Positions 33,383-41,845 of a DNA stretch of 64,000 nucleotides are shown one piece after another. The notes under the pieces are model-generated. The model did no database searches, was not told where the DNA came from, and saw nothing but the letters and a program-made list of their open reading frames with translations. Position 1 is the stretch's first letter; every line of letters starts with the position of its first letter. The stretch covers positions 1 through 64,000 of IMG/VR virus record IMGVR_UViG_3300027730_000821; one strand, given 5' to 3'. This stretch comes from a virus. A program made the position numbers and the translations under genes.

Positions 33383-35580
33383 TGTATATTGATGCGATAT
33401 TAGATAGCAATTCTGACCGCATTCGTGTAGTTGAGCGGGGCGCCGACGGGAAACGAGCGTATAAAGAATATCATACCAATTATGTTCTTTATTACCAGGA
33501 TCCTAAAGGGAAGCATCGCTCTATCTACGGTGATCCTGTAACTCGCTTCTCTAGCCGTAAACGCAGTGAGTTCGAAAAAGAGCGCAGGATTCATTCTAAT
33601 AAAAAGCTTTTCGAAAGTGATGTCAACGTAATTTTCAGATGTTTGTCTGAAAACTACCTAAGAGCAGAACCTCCAAAGCTTCACACTTGTTTCTTCGATA
33701 TTGAAGTGGACTTTGATCCTGAAAAGGGTTTCAGTCCAACTTCAGATCCATTCAATCCAGTAACAGCGATCAGTTGTTATCTAGATTGGTTGGATCAGCT
33801 TGTTACGTTAGTTATTCCACCGAAACACATGACGGATGAGACTGCCCAAGAACTGATCAAAGATTTCCCGAACACTTTCCTATATCGCAGTGAGATAGAA
33901 ATGTTCGAGACATTTTTTGATCTGATCGAAGATGCAGATGTATTGACTGGTTGGAACTCAGAAGGATACGACATTCCATATATGGTAAATCGTATTACTC
34001 GTGTGATGTCTAAAGATGATACTCGCAAGTTCTGCCTCATGGGACAACTACCAAAGACTCGCACATACGAGAGATTCGGTAAAGAAGAACAGACCTATGA
34101 TCTAGTTGGTAGAATTCATATGGACTATCTTCAATTGTATAAGAAGTATAACTACGAGTCACGACATAGTTATTCACTCGATGCTATCGGTGAATATGAA
34201 CTAGGCGAGCGCAAGACTCAGTATGAGGGCACACTGGATCAATTGTACAACCGAGACTTCAAAACTTTCGTAGAATACAACAGGCAAGACACTATGCTTG
34301 TATTCAAGATCCACAACAAACTCAAATTTCTTGATCTTGCGAATGCACTAGCGCATGAAAACACAGTACTGCTACCAACTGTTATGGGTTCGGTGGCCAT
34401 GATTGAAATGGCAGTTTATAATGAAGCACATGAACGAGGATTTATCGTCCCTGACAAGAAGCGTAGGGATTCGTTTAGTGACGGACAACAAGCAGCAGGT
34501 GCATATGTTGCTGTACCGAAGACGGGGATTCACGAATACGTCGGCGCAGTTGATATCAACTCACTCTACCCCTCTGCCATCAGAGCCCTTAACATGGCTC
34601 CAGAAACTATTATCGGGCAGGTTCGTCAAACACTTACTGATCAGTATATGCATGAAAAGAGTATTGCTCTTGCTAAAGAAAAGCGTAAGAAAAAGAACGG
34701 CGACGATGCAGAAGCTGTGATTGGTGCTATTCTTTGGGAAAACCTATTCGGTTCATTAGAATATACCGCTATCATGAACCAAGAACGCGGCACTATGCTC
34801 ACCATCGATTATGAAGATGGTCGATCAAAAGAGATGTCTGCTGCTGAAATTTGGAAGATGATTTTTGATAGTCACAAGCCTTATATGCTATCGGCGAACG
34901 GGACCATCTTTACCTATGAGAAAGAAGGCATTATTCCCGGATTGCTCTCACGTTGGTATTCTGAACGTAAAATACTTCAGAAGCAAGCTAAAGAAGCGTA
35001 TGGCACTGATATGTACGAATATTATGACAAGCGACAGCTTGTTCGTAAGATTTTGCTTAACTCTGCATACGGCGCGCTTCTCAATGAGCATTGTAGGTTC
35101 TATGATAAGCGTATCGGGCAGTCAGTTACGTTGTCCGGTAGACAGATCGTAAAGCACATGATGAGTCAGATCAACGAGACTATCACCGAAAAATATCAAC
35201 ATGACGGTGATGCAATCGTATACGGTGACAGTGTTACTGGTGATTCTATTATTAGAACAACCGATGGTGATAAAACAATAGCGCAACTTTTTGATGAGTG
35301 CATTGAGCATTCAGTTGTGGGTGAAAAAGAGTATGGAGTATGGAATGATTCCACTGTGCTTGGATTTAATTCACATGATATGCAACCTACTGGGGCAAAA
35401 ATTAGTTACGTTATGCGACATAAAACTAGGAAAAAACTTTATAAAATCACAACAGAGAACGGGAAACAGGTAACTGTCACTGAAGATCATAGTATAATGG
35501 TCGATCGGGATGGATTCTTAGTAGAATGTAAACCTAATGAAATTCTTGAAACTGATGGAATTATTACTTTTGTGCCATAA
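33382..35580 (+). CDS. 43: DNA polymerase gp43, N-terminal part fused to N-intein
   Basis: 732 aa. Family B polymerase: Exo I FFDIEVD (D106, E108), Exo II GWNSEGYDIPY, Exo III EYNRQDTMLV, motif A VDINSLYPSAI (D391), motif B KILLNSAYGALLNE, and the first half of motif C, YGD (614-616). Residues 617-732 are not polymerase but an N-intein. The missing TDS of motif C is restored by the C-terminal gene at 36552, joined by protein trans-splicing at YGD/TDS. N-extein 616 plus C-extein 285 gives about 901 aa, almost the length of T4 gp43 (898). Without splicing the polymerase would be inactive. Confidence 0.92.
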   Translation: MYIDAILDSNSDRIRVVERGADGKRAYKEYHTNYVLYYQDPKGKHRSIYGDPVTRFSSRKRSEFEKERRIHSNKKLFESDVNVIFRCLSENYLRAEPPKLHTCFFDIEVDFDPEKGFSPTSDPFNPVTAISCYLDWLDQLVTLVIPPKHMTDETAQELIKDFPNTFLYRSEIEMFETFFDLIEDADVLTGWNSEGYDIPYMVNRITRVMSKDDTRKFCLMGQLPKTRTYERFGKEEQTYDLVGRIHMDYLQLYKKYNYESRHSYSLDAIGEYELGERKTQYEGTLDQLYNRDFKTFVEYNRQDTMLVFKIHNKLKFLDLANALAHENTVLLPTVMGSVAMIEMAVYNEAHERGFIVPDKKRRDSFSDGQQAAGAYVAVPKTGIHEYVGAVDINSLYPSAIRALNMAPETIIGQVRQTLTDQYMHEKSIALAKEKRKKKNGDDAEAVIGAILWENLFGSLEYTAIMNQERGTMLTIDYEDGRSKEMSAAEIWKMIFDSHKPYMLSANGTIFTYEKEGIIPGLLSRWYSERKILQKQAKEAYGTDMYEYYDKRQLVRKILLNSAYGALLNEHCRFYDKRIGQSVTLSGRQIVKHMMSQINETITEKYQHDGDAIVYGDSVTGDSIIRTTDGDKTIAQLFDECIEHSVVGEKEYGVWNDSTVLGFNSHDMQPTGAKISYVMRHKTRKKLYKITTENGKQVTVTEDHSIMVDRDGFLVECKPNEILETDGIITFVP
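35230..35577 (+). other. N-terminal split intein in gp43
   Basis: 116 residues starting with Ser1 in SVTGDSIIRT (block A), then KQVTVTEDHSIMV (block B, TxxH). It ends at TAA 35578-35580. The insertion site is inside polymerase motif C. Confidence 0.85.
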
Positions 35581-35582
35581 CG

Positions 35583-35614
35583 CATAAATATATGCTGATA
35601 GGAGTATCAGCATA
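35583..35614 (+). promoter_or_regulatory. Late promoter plus Shine-Dalgarno-sequestering hairpin
   Basis: CATAAATA (35583-35590). A perfect 10-bp stem TATGCTGATA (35591-35600) / TATCAGCATA (35605-35614) has the loop GGAG and its 3' arm reaches the A of the ATG. Late initiation near 35596 cuts the 5' arm in half. Confidence 0.8.
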
Positions 35615-36576
35615 TGATAAAGTGTTTAGAATGTGGAATGGAAACTAGTAGACTACAGTGGACTCATTTTAAGTATAACTGCACAGGTAAATTTTCTAAT
35701 TCCAAAGAATACAAGTTGGCATATCCTCAAGCCGTGTTAGTATCAGCGGATGTTGCCGCAAAAACGGCTATTACAAAAGAGAGATTGATTGAAAAGTATG
35801 GGATAGAAGAGGGTACGATTCGATGGAACCAATACAAAGTTAAACAAGCGGATTCTAATTCATTTGAGTACAAACGTAAAAAACACGGATGGACAGTTGA
35901 ACAGTATAATGAGTATAATTCGTCTAGGGCACAGACCTTAGAAAAAATGATTGCCCGTCATGGGGAAAAGTTAGGTACTACTAAGTGGCTAGCGTATTGT
36001 GAACGACAAGCATACACCAATAGTAAAACCTATTTCGTTAACAAGTATGGAACTGAAGAGGGTACGTCTAGATTTCTACAGTTAAATATCGAAAAAGGTA
36101 GCTCATTTAATCCGCAATTAGTAGCAACTAAATTGGGAATATCCCTTGATGAAGCGGTCACACTAATTTTAAACCGGGTAGTATATCCCGGTAATATTTG
36201 GGGTTCCAACATAGAAAAAGAATTTACGACCATGCTGATTGACAATTATGGATCATTAGAGTATACTACGTTTACTAGACCCTACGGAAGATGGTCTTCT
36301 TTCTTAGGAACATATGTGATATACGATATAAAACACAAAGACTGTATAATTGAATTTAACGGTGATTACTGGCATGCGAATCCGTCTTTATATAAAAATG
36401 ATGCAGTTATTCGGGGTCGTACTGCATTAGAGATTCAAGAATATGATAGTAAAAAATTGAAGACAGCAACTGATCTTGGGTTTCGCACGTATACGGTGTG
36501 GGAATCTGAATTTAAATTAGATAAACAAAATACAATTAATAAGGTGAAAGCATGGATGCAGAGTGGACAAAAATAA
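35614..36576 (+). CDS. Homing endonuclease of split-intein cassette (Vsr-like/EDxHD type)
   Basis: 320 aa, free-standing between the two intein halves. The zinc-like start MIKCLECGMETSRLQWTHF is followed by repeats of the type KYGIEEGTIRWNQYKVKQ and KYGTEEGTSRFLQLN, likely DNA-reading. The C-terminal nuclease region has DIKHKDCIIEFNGDYWHANP and FRTYTVWESEF, as in the Vsr-like I-Bth0305I family described with fractured genes. It would cut intein-less gp43 alleles at the insertion site and spread the cassette. It has its own late promoter with a hairpin over the ribosome site. Its end overlaps the C-terminal gp43 gene by 25 nt. Confidence 0.82.
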   Translation: MIKCLECGMETSRLQWTHFKYNCTGKFSNSKEYKLAYPQAVLVSADVAAKTAITKERLIEKYGIEEGTIRWNQYKVKQADSNSFEYKRKKHGWTVEQYNEYNSSRAQTLEKMIARHGEKLGTTKWLAYCERQAYTNSKTYFVNKYGTEEGTSRFLQLNIEKGSSFNPQLVATKLGISLDEAVTLILNRVVYPGNIWGSNIEKEFTTMLIDNYGSLEYTTFTRPYGRWSSFLGTYVIYDIKHKDCIIEFNGDYWHANPSLYKNDAVIRGRTALEIQEYDSKKLKTATDLGFRTYTVWESEFKLDKQNTINKVKAWMQSGQK

Positions 36577-36677
36577 AAAAGGTAGAATGTCTTGGTGAAG
36601 TTGATGACTATGTATACGACTTGAGTATTGTAGATAGTGATCCGTTTTTCTTTGCAAATGATATCCTAGTTCATAAC
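36552..36677 (+). other. C-terminal split intein in gp43
   Basis: 42 residues ending HN at 36677, followed by Thr+1. Its small size is typical of phage split inteins such as gp41-1 and NrdJ-1. Confidence 0.85.
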
Positions 36678-37535
36678 ACTGATAGCTGTTATTTCAGTGC
36701 ATATCACGCGATCAAACCACAGATCGATAAGGGTGAGATTGAATGGAACAAGGAAGTATGCATCCAATTATACGATAATATTGCTGATATCGCAAACGAT
36801 AGTTTTCCAGGCTTCATGGAGAAGGCATTTCATTGTCCCCGCAAGAACGGTGAGATCATCAAAGCTGGTCGTGAACTGATCGGGGATCGTACTCTATTCA
36901 TCACAAAGAAGCGTTATGCAATCAATATCTTTGATAAAGAAGGCAAGCGTAAAGATGTGAATGGTAAGATGGGTGAGATCAAGGCTATGGGTCTTGACTT
37001 GAAACGAGCAGATACTCCTAAGTATGTTCAGACGTTCTTGATGGAAGTACTTGAGCAGGTATTGGGTGGCGTTCCTCGCGCCGAAGTTATCACTAAGATC
37101 AGAGAATTCAAGACTTGGCTTTCTGAACAAGATAGTTGGACTAAAGGTTCTCCTAAGTCAGTTAACAATCTTACTAAACATACGATCAAGTATGAGAAGA
37201 CCGGTCAGTGTAGTGTTGGACATGCGAAAGCTGCTATCAATTATAACTACTTGCGTAAGATGAACGGTGACCAGTATAGTCAGAAGATCGTAGATGGTAT
37301 GAAGGTTGTTGTGTGTACTCTCAAATCAAATCCATTAGGGTTGACTTCGATTGCATATCCAACTGATGAGCTTAGGCTACCACAATGGTTCCTTGAACTT
37401 CCTTTTGATGATAATGAAATGGAACGTAAGCTAGTCGATGAGAAAATCGATAACCTATTAGGTGTACTTGACTGGGATATCAGAACAGATACTAACACTA
37501 ACAGTACATTCAGTGATCTGTTCAGTTTCGGTTAA
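36552..37535 (+). CDS. 43: DNA polymerase gp43, C-intein plus C-terminal part
   Basis: 327 aa. Residues 1-42 are a C-intein (VDDYVYDLSIVDSDPFFFAN then DILVHN, blocks F and G, terminal Asn at 42). Residue 43 is Thr, the +1 nucleophile, and starts TDSCYFSAYHA, the second half of polymerase motif C. The rest is palm and thumb: KKRYAINIFDKEGK, DLKRADTPKYVQTFLMEVLE, and a C-terminal DLFSFG tail. A short hydrophobic DLFSFG-type tail is where family B polymerases bind the clamp, here gp45, encoded next. Confidence 0.92.
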   Translation: MDAEWTKIKKVECLGEVDDYVYDLSIVDSDPFFFANDILVHNTDSCYFSAYHAIKPQIDKGEIEWNKEVCIQLYDNIADIANDSFPGFMEKAFHCPRKNGEIIKAGRELIGDRTLFITKKRYAINIFDKEGKRKDVNGKMGEIKAMGLDLKRADTPKYVQTFLMEVLEQVLGGVPRAEVITKIREFKTWLSEQDSWTKGSPKSVNNLTKHTIKYEKTGQCSVGHAKAAINYNYLRKMNGDQYSQKIVDGMKVVVCTLKSNPLGLTSIAYPTDELRLPQWFLELPFDDNEMERKLVDEKIDNLLGVLDWDIRTDTNTNSTFSDLFSFG

Positions 37536-37543
37536 CAACATCC

Positions 37544-37572
37544 TTGACAATCGTAATAACTTCCGATATTAT
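37544..37572 (+). promoter_or_regulatory. Sigma70-like promoter for gp45
   Basis: TTGACA (37544-37549), 17-nt spacer, TATTAT (37567-37572). A late-like CTAAATAC (37588-37595) lies further down, then aaaggaaaaa and the ATG, so both classes may drive the clamp gene. Confidence 0.75.
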
Positions 37573-37611
37573 ACACATTATAGATACCTAAATACTACAA
37601 AGGAAAAAGAA

Positions 37612-38343
37612 ATGAAGGATTATCTGCTTGATTTGATCCAACACACTCATGGTCTGGGTGTTGTTGATCTCGTAAAGATTGTCGGTACTGATACAGAAAC
37701 ATTAGTTTCTGCGGTATCAGACGACAAGACTGTTATTGTTAACGGCACGTTTAAGGCCCCGATCGCAGAATTTATTGGTACCTTCGGCATGCCTAATTTG
37801 TCGAAGTTGAGGACTATCTTGTCGTTCGATGACTACGACGACACTTCTACTATCAACGTGGGGCGAGGAACTAAGGAAGATCCACAAGCTCCTGCAAGTA
37901 TTCACTTCGAAACGAAAACGGGTGATTTCGTTAATGACTATCGGCTGATGTCAAAGACATTGGTCGAAGACAAGATCAAGAAAGTAACATTCAATGGCGC
38001 AGGCTGGGACGTTTCGTTCGATCCTAGTATAGCTGGTGTCCAGCGTCTTAAGAAGCAGTCGTCAGTTCACAGTGAAGACCTTCATTTCAAAACTAAGACA
38101 GAAAACAACAATTTAGTTGTGTACTTTGGTGATCCGTCTTCACACTCTGGCAATTTTGTATTTCAGTCGGGTGTCTCTGGAAGTCTTGCACGGCCTTGGA
38201 ATTGGCCCGTGAAGGTGTTTCTTGCCATTATGGATCTTCCCGGTGACAAGACCGTCAGTTTTTCTGATCAGGGTGTTGCTCAGATTGTGGTTGATAACCC
38301 AATCTCTAAGTATCACTATTATCTTCCCGCACAGGCTAAGTAA
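37612..38343 (+). CDS. 45: Sliding clamp (gp45-like)
   Basis: 243 aa from the ATG at 37612; the promoter lies inside the longer reading frame, excluding the earlier start. Sequence features fit the T4-type clamp: FKAPIAEFIGTFGMPNLSKL then RTILSFDDYDD in the first domain, and LPGDKTVSFSDQGVAQIVVD in the second. T4 gp45 trimers tether gp43 and activate late transcription with gp33 and gp55. That fits the many late promoters in this genome. The stop overlaps the next ATG. Confidence 0.85.
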   Translation: MKDYLLDLIQHTHGLGVVDLVKIVGTDTETLVSAVSDDKTVIVNGTFKAPIAEFIGTFGMPNLSKLRTILSFDDYDDTSTINVGRGTKEDPQAPASIHFETKTGDFVNDYRLMSKTLVEDKIKKVTFNGAGWDVSFDPSIAGVQRLKKQSSVHSEDLHFKTKTENNNLVVYFGDPSSHSGNFVFQSGVSGSLARPWNWPVKVFLAIMDLPGDKTVSFSDQGVAQIVVDNPISKYHYYLPAQAK

Positions 38344-38720
38344 TGATCAAGACCGTCGTTGGTAATAGATATATAACGGTCGAGGGGGGGTCTCCGGGAG
38401 GAACTTACTTCACTCACTCGTCGAGTGCTTTGGGCGCGGGGAATGTGCGATGGAATACTAACTTTCAATGGTTTGAAGTATACGATGGTATATCTTGGAT
38501 ATCGATTGTGCAAGGGCATACTAGTGTGAGTCTAACTCCTGAAGCGGCGAATATCCTTGATTGGGCTAAGAAAAAGATGCATGAAGAAACTGAACTTGAT
38601 AGATTAGCAAAACACAATCCTACTATCGCTGGCTTAATCGAACAGAAAAAAAATCTTGATGACAAGATCAAGATGGTACAAATCTTAGTTAGAGAAGAGC
38701 CGAAATTTGGAACAAATTAA
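38343..38720 (+). CDS. Conserved phage protein
   Basis: 125 aa. A beta-rich N-terminus (NRYITVEGGSPGGTYFTHSS, NVRWNTNFQWFEVYDGISW) looks like a virion-type motif. It is followed by a helical C-terminus LTPEAANILDWAKKKMHEE and EQKKNLDDKIKMVQILV. Coupled to gp45 by a 1-nt overlap and to the DpdA gene by a 14-nt overlap. Proteins of this type recur in T4-like marine phages. The function is unknown. Confidence 0.55.
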   Translation: MIKTVVGNRYITVEGGSPGGTYFTHSSSALGAGNVRWNTNFQWFEVYDGISWISIVQGHTSVSLTPEAANILDWAKKKMHEETELDRLAKHNPTIAGLIEQKKNLDDKIKMVQILVREEPKFGTN

Positions 38721-40293
38721 TCTCTCGGCGTCACATGATCCAGAATGGGCCCTATTCTTACCTGCACTGAGTAGTTTCTTTATATCCGGATTGGGTAAAC
38801 AAGAAGTAGAAGGTAACTATTTTCCAACAGAAAGAGTCCCGAGTGGATTAAAAAACACTAATAGACTAAACTTTCTTGACGAAAAAAATGGCATTTTTAG
38901 TTATAAATGGGTACTATACAGCGCAGGACATGCTGATTTAGTAAATTATAAAACTAATCCCAACGAACATCTAGTTGTTAATAGAGACCGTAATAACACA
39001 TTTATGTTAGCAGACTCGGGAGGGTTTCAAATATTAAAGTGTCAGTGGCCCGCTGACTGGAAGAACCCTAGCTGTCCCCGTGCGATGAAGAAGCGCACAG
39101 AAGTTCTTAAGTGGATGGACGACAATGCTGACTATGGCATGTGTCTTGATATTCCATCACAGTCTCTTACGACTTATCACATTGAAGATCCAAAAACTCA
39201 GAAAAAAGACCCGGTAACTAAAAAGCCTATACCGGGTACGGGTATATCTATGCATGGCATTGCAACTATTCAAGATGCTATCACCGCTACCCATATCAAC
39301 AATGAGTATTTTGTTGCTAATCGTGACGGTCGTTGCAAGTTTCTAAACGTTCTACAGGGTCGCAATCATACTCAGTCAGACGTTTGGTATGAAGAGATGA
39401 AGAAGTACTGCGATACAACAGTGTACGGAGATCGTGCATTCAATGGTTGGGCATTCGGCGGCCAAAACAAGATCGATATCCACCTGATGCTCAAGCGTCT
39501 TGTTGGCATCATTCATGATGGTTATCTTGAAGAAGGTAAGCAGGACTTAGTTCACTGTCTTGGAACTTCGATTATGGAATATGCGGTATTGTTTACTGAT
39601 ATCCAGAAAGCAATACGTAAGTATCACAATCCTAAACTACAGATCACCTTTGACTGTGCTAGTCCGTTCTTTGCGGCTGCTAAGGGTCTTGCTTACAACA
39701 ACAATACGTTTGAGCATGATAAGAAATGGGCGTATGCAATGGAGAAGACTGCTGAAAACAAGAAGTATGCAACAGATACTCGCAAGTTCAGTGACGGTGT
39801 ATTAGCTGATGGTATTCATATGTTGTTTACTGACAGTCCGGTAACTGATCTATTAACTGTGAAAGACATTTGCTATCGCGGACAAGGATTCTTGGGTCAG
39901 CATGGCAAAGAGACCAAGACTAGTTGGGATACATTGAGTTATACATTGATTCAGGCTCACAACGTTTACCAGCATATGAGTGCTGTTCAAGAAGCTAATC
40001 GCAGGTATGAAACTGGGGTCAAACCTAAGATGGTTATGGATCCTCTCGGACACCTTAAATTTGCTGACATTGTTGATGAGATTTTTTCTCTGAAGGATCG
40101 TCAAAAAAGTCTTGACATGATCGACAATTATGATACATTTTGGCAGCAGATTAAAGCTGGTCAAGGTTTCTCAGGTAAGAAAACCGTCAACGCACAAACG
40201 ATGTTCAGTCAATTGTTCACTATAGAAGAGGAACCAGAGATCGAAGAAGTCGTTGAAGATAGCGACGATGCGATTTTGGAAGTACTAGATTGA
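38707..40293 (+). CDS. dpdA: DpdA-like DNA transglycosylase (TGT superfamily)
   Basis: 528 aa with a TTG start overlapping the previous gene. TGT-like barrel motifs are seen: FMLADSGGFQILK (D103), DNADYGMCLDIPS, FLNVLQGRNHTQ, FNGWAFGGQNKID and LQITFDCASPFFAAAKG. They match the tRNA-guanine transglycosylase fold, with both Asp sites plausible. Phage DpdA swaps guanine in DNA for a 7-deazaguanine such as preQ0. FolE, QueD and QueE encoded within 10 kb make the precursor, which supports a DNA rather than tRNA target. The modification would protect phage DNA from restriction. The C-terminal tail is acidic. Confidence 0.85.
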   Translation: MEQINLSASHDPEWALFLPALSSFFISGLGKQEVEGNYFPTERVPSGLKNTNRLNFLDEKNGIFSYKWVLYSAGHADLVNYKTNPNEHLVVNRDRNNTFMLADSGGFQILKCQWPADWKNPSCPRAMKKRTEVLKWMDDNADYGMCLDIPSQSLTTYHIEDPKTQKKDPVTKKPIPGTGISMHGIATIQDAITATHINNEYFVANRDGRCKFLNVLQGRNHTQSDVWYEEMKKYCDTTVYGDRAFNGWAFGGQNKIDIHLMLKRLVGIIHDGYLEEGKQDLVHCLGTSIMEYAVLFTDIQKAIRKYHNPKLQITFDCASPFFAAAKGLAYNNNTFEHDKKWAYAMEKTAENKKYATDTRKFSDGVLADGIHMLFTDSPVTDLLTVKDICYRGQGFLGQHGKETKTSWDTLSYTLIQAHNVYQHMSAVQEANRRYETGVKPKMVMDPLGHLKFADIVDEIFSLKDRQKSLDMIDNYDTFWQQIKAGQGFSGKKTVNAQTMFSQLFTIEEEPEIEEVVEDSDDAILEVLD

Positions 40294-40302
40294 ATAAAAC
40301 AC

Positions 40303-40331
40303 TTGCAATCGACACGACTCCGTGTTATATT
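40303..40331 (+). promoter_or_regulatory. Sigma70-like promoter
   Basis: TTGCAA (40303-40308), 17-nt spacer, TATATT (40326-40331), 26 nt before the ATG at 40358. Confidence 0.6.
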
Positions 40332-40357
40332 AAAAATATGGTAGTGAGATATTACTA

Positions 40358-40834
40358 ATGGAAAATACTGTAACAACTATACTCTCTGTTAGAGAACAAG
40401 CACAGGCTGAAAAGCGTGTTCGTATCAGGGAACATGCAAAGCGCATGATCTGGGTAACTTTTCAGCGAGAAGGTATCCACAAGTATCCGGGAGCAGACAC
40501 TGATCCGAGTCTGGCAACGGGAGACGAATATGATGTCAGTTTTCTAGGTTTCCCGCACAGACATATTTTCCACTTTACAGTGGGAATACAAGTATTTCAT
40601 AACGACCGAGATATAGAGTTTATTCAGTTCAAGCGTTGGCTCGAAAAGAGTTTCAATGATGGACTGATGCAACTAGACTATCGTTCGTGTGAAATGGTTA
40701 GCGATGAACTCTATGATATGATTGCGACTCGCTATCCAAAACGTGACATTGAGATTACTGTTTCAGAAGACGGTGAGAACGGTGCCACTATCTACTATAA
40801 TGCAACTCGTCCTTCTCAATCAATCCCCATCTAA
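40358..40834 (+). CDS. Conserved phage protein
   Basis: 158 aa. Central conserved segment FLGFPHRHIFHFTVGIQVFH then NDRDIEFIQFKRWLEKSF, with Asp/Cys-containing LDYRSCEMVSDELYD. Similar proteins occur in T4-like marine phages near replication or modification genes. The two His in HRHIFHF followed by an acidic stretch could bind metal, but no named enzyme family is recognised. It heads a unit leading into the sugar-nucleotide genes. Confidence 0.55.
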   Translation: MENTVTTILSVREQAQAEKRVRIREHAKRMIWVTFQREGIHKYPGADTDPSLATGDEYDVSFLGFPHRHIFHFTVGIQVFHNDRDIEFIQFKRWLEKSFNDGLMQLDYRSCEMVSDELYDMIATRYPKRDIEITVSEDGENGATIYYNATRPSQSIPI

Positions 40835-40845
40835 AGGAATATAAA

Positions 40846-41088
40846 ATGTCTAAGAGCCCAATTAAGTCTAATGCCGTCCGTGTTCGTCAGGTTTTTGATG
40901 ACCTTGATACTTATCGTACTTTCTGCCGAGATTTCGGTTATGGATTCGATGAGCGTGATCTATATAGTAATAAGAGCTATGTTTATCGGCAATATCAGAA
41001 ATTTATTGCTGGTAAGCCAGTGAAGAATCAATGGGAGATTGATTTAGCACGATTTAAAGAACAGGCGACAACCAGTCGTCGTGGATAA
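40846..41088 (+). CDS. Small conserved phage protein
   Basis: 80 aa, basic. VRQVFDDLDTYRTFCRDFGY, then GFDERDLYSNKSYVYRQYQK. It overlaps the next GTG start by 8 nt. No motif is recognised. Position suggests co-expression with the nucleotidylyltransferase-cupin gene. Confidence 0.55.
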   Translation: MSKSPIKSNAVRVRQVFDDLDTYRTFCRDFGYGFDERDLYSNKSYVYRQYQKFIAGKPVKNQWEIDLARFKEQATTSRRG

Positions 41089-41845
41089 AGTAGTTGTCAT
41101 CGTAACGGGAGGCTTCGATCCACTGCATAGCGGGCACTTGAGTTATATCAATGCAGCGCGTGCATTAGGTGACATTCTCGTTGTGGGAATTAACAGTGAT
41201 GAGTGGCTGATACGTAAGAAGGATCGGCCATTCATGTCACACCAAGAAAGATCGGCTATCATGGCAGCTTTACTAGGTGTAGATTATGTGTGGACATTCG
41301 ATGATACCGATGGTAGCGGAAAAGATGCTATTCGAATAGCAAGAAACATGTTTCCAAATTCGAAACTAATCTTTGCTAATGGAGGCGACCGTACTATCGA
41401 AAATATTCCTGAAATGGATATAGATGATGACAATATCGAATTTGTATTTGGTGTTGGCGGCAGTAACAAAGTCAATAGTTCAAGCCAGCTACTACACGAA
41501 TGGAAAGTGCCCAAAACAACTCGTAGCTGGGGATACTATCGAGTATTACACGAGCAGCACCCCGAAGTAAAACTCAAAGAACTTGTGATCGATCCAGGCA
41601 AATGTTTGAGTATGCAGCGGCATAAAAATAGGTCAGAACTGTGGTTTGTTGCAGAAGGAGTAGCTCTGCTAAAAAGCCTAGCTGATGTTACAACAGTACA
41701 CAAGCAGTTTGATATTATTCATATTCCCAAAGATAGTTGGCACCAACTATCAAATGCATCACCAGATGTTCCATTAAAGATCATCGAGATTCAATATGGC
41801 ACAGAATGCAACGAAGAAGACATAGAGAGAAAACACAATGCGTAA
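41081..41845 (+). CDS. Cytidylyltransferase-like domain fused to a cupin (sugar isomerase-like)
   Basis: 254 aa with a GTG start. Residues 1-130: VVIVTGGFDPLHSGHLSYIN, the HxGH motif of TagD/HldE-type cytidylyltransferases, with VGINSDEWLIRKKDRPFM. Residues about 150-245: a mannose-6-phosphate isomerase-type cupin with GKCLSMQRHKNRSELWFVAE and FDIIHIPKDSWHQLSNAS, the His-rich metal-site pattern. The two domains could activate and isomerise a sugar phosphate for the adjacent glycosyltransferases. The end overlaps the next gene by 8 nt. Confidence 0.75.
   Translation: MDKVVVIVTGGFDPLHSGHLSYINAARALGDILVVGINSDEWLIRKKDRPFMSHQERSAIMAALLGVDYVWTFDDTDGSGKDAIRIARNMFPNSKLIFANGGDRTIENIPEMDIDDDNIEFVFGVGGSNKVNSSSQLLHEWKVPKTTRSWGYYRVLHEQHPEVKLKELVIDPGKCLSMQRHKNRSELWFVAEGVALLKSLADVTTVHKQFDIIHIPKDSWHQLSNASPDVPLKIIEIQYGTECNEEDIERKHNA

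Noticed and set aside
37462-37611. 50-residue N-terminal extension of gp45
   Set aside because: It contains the consensus promoter and overlaps the polymerase 3' end; the homologous clamp start is at 37612.
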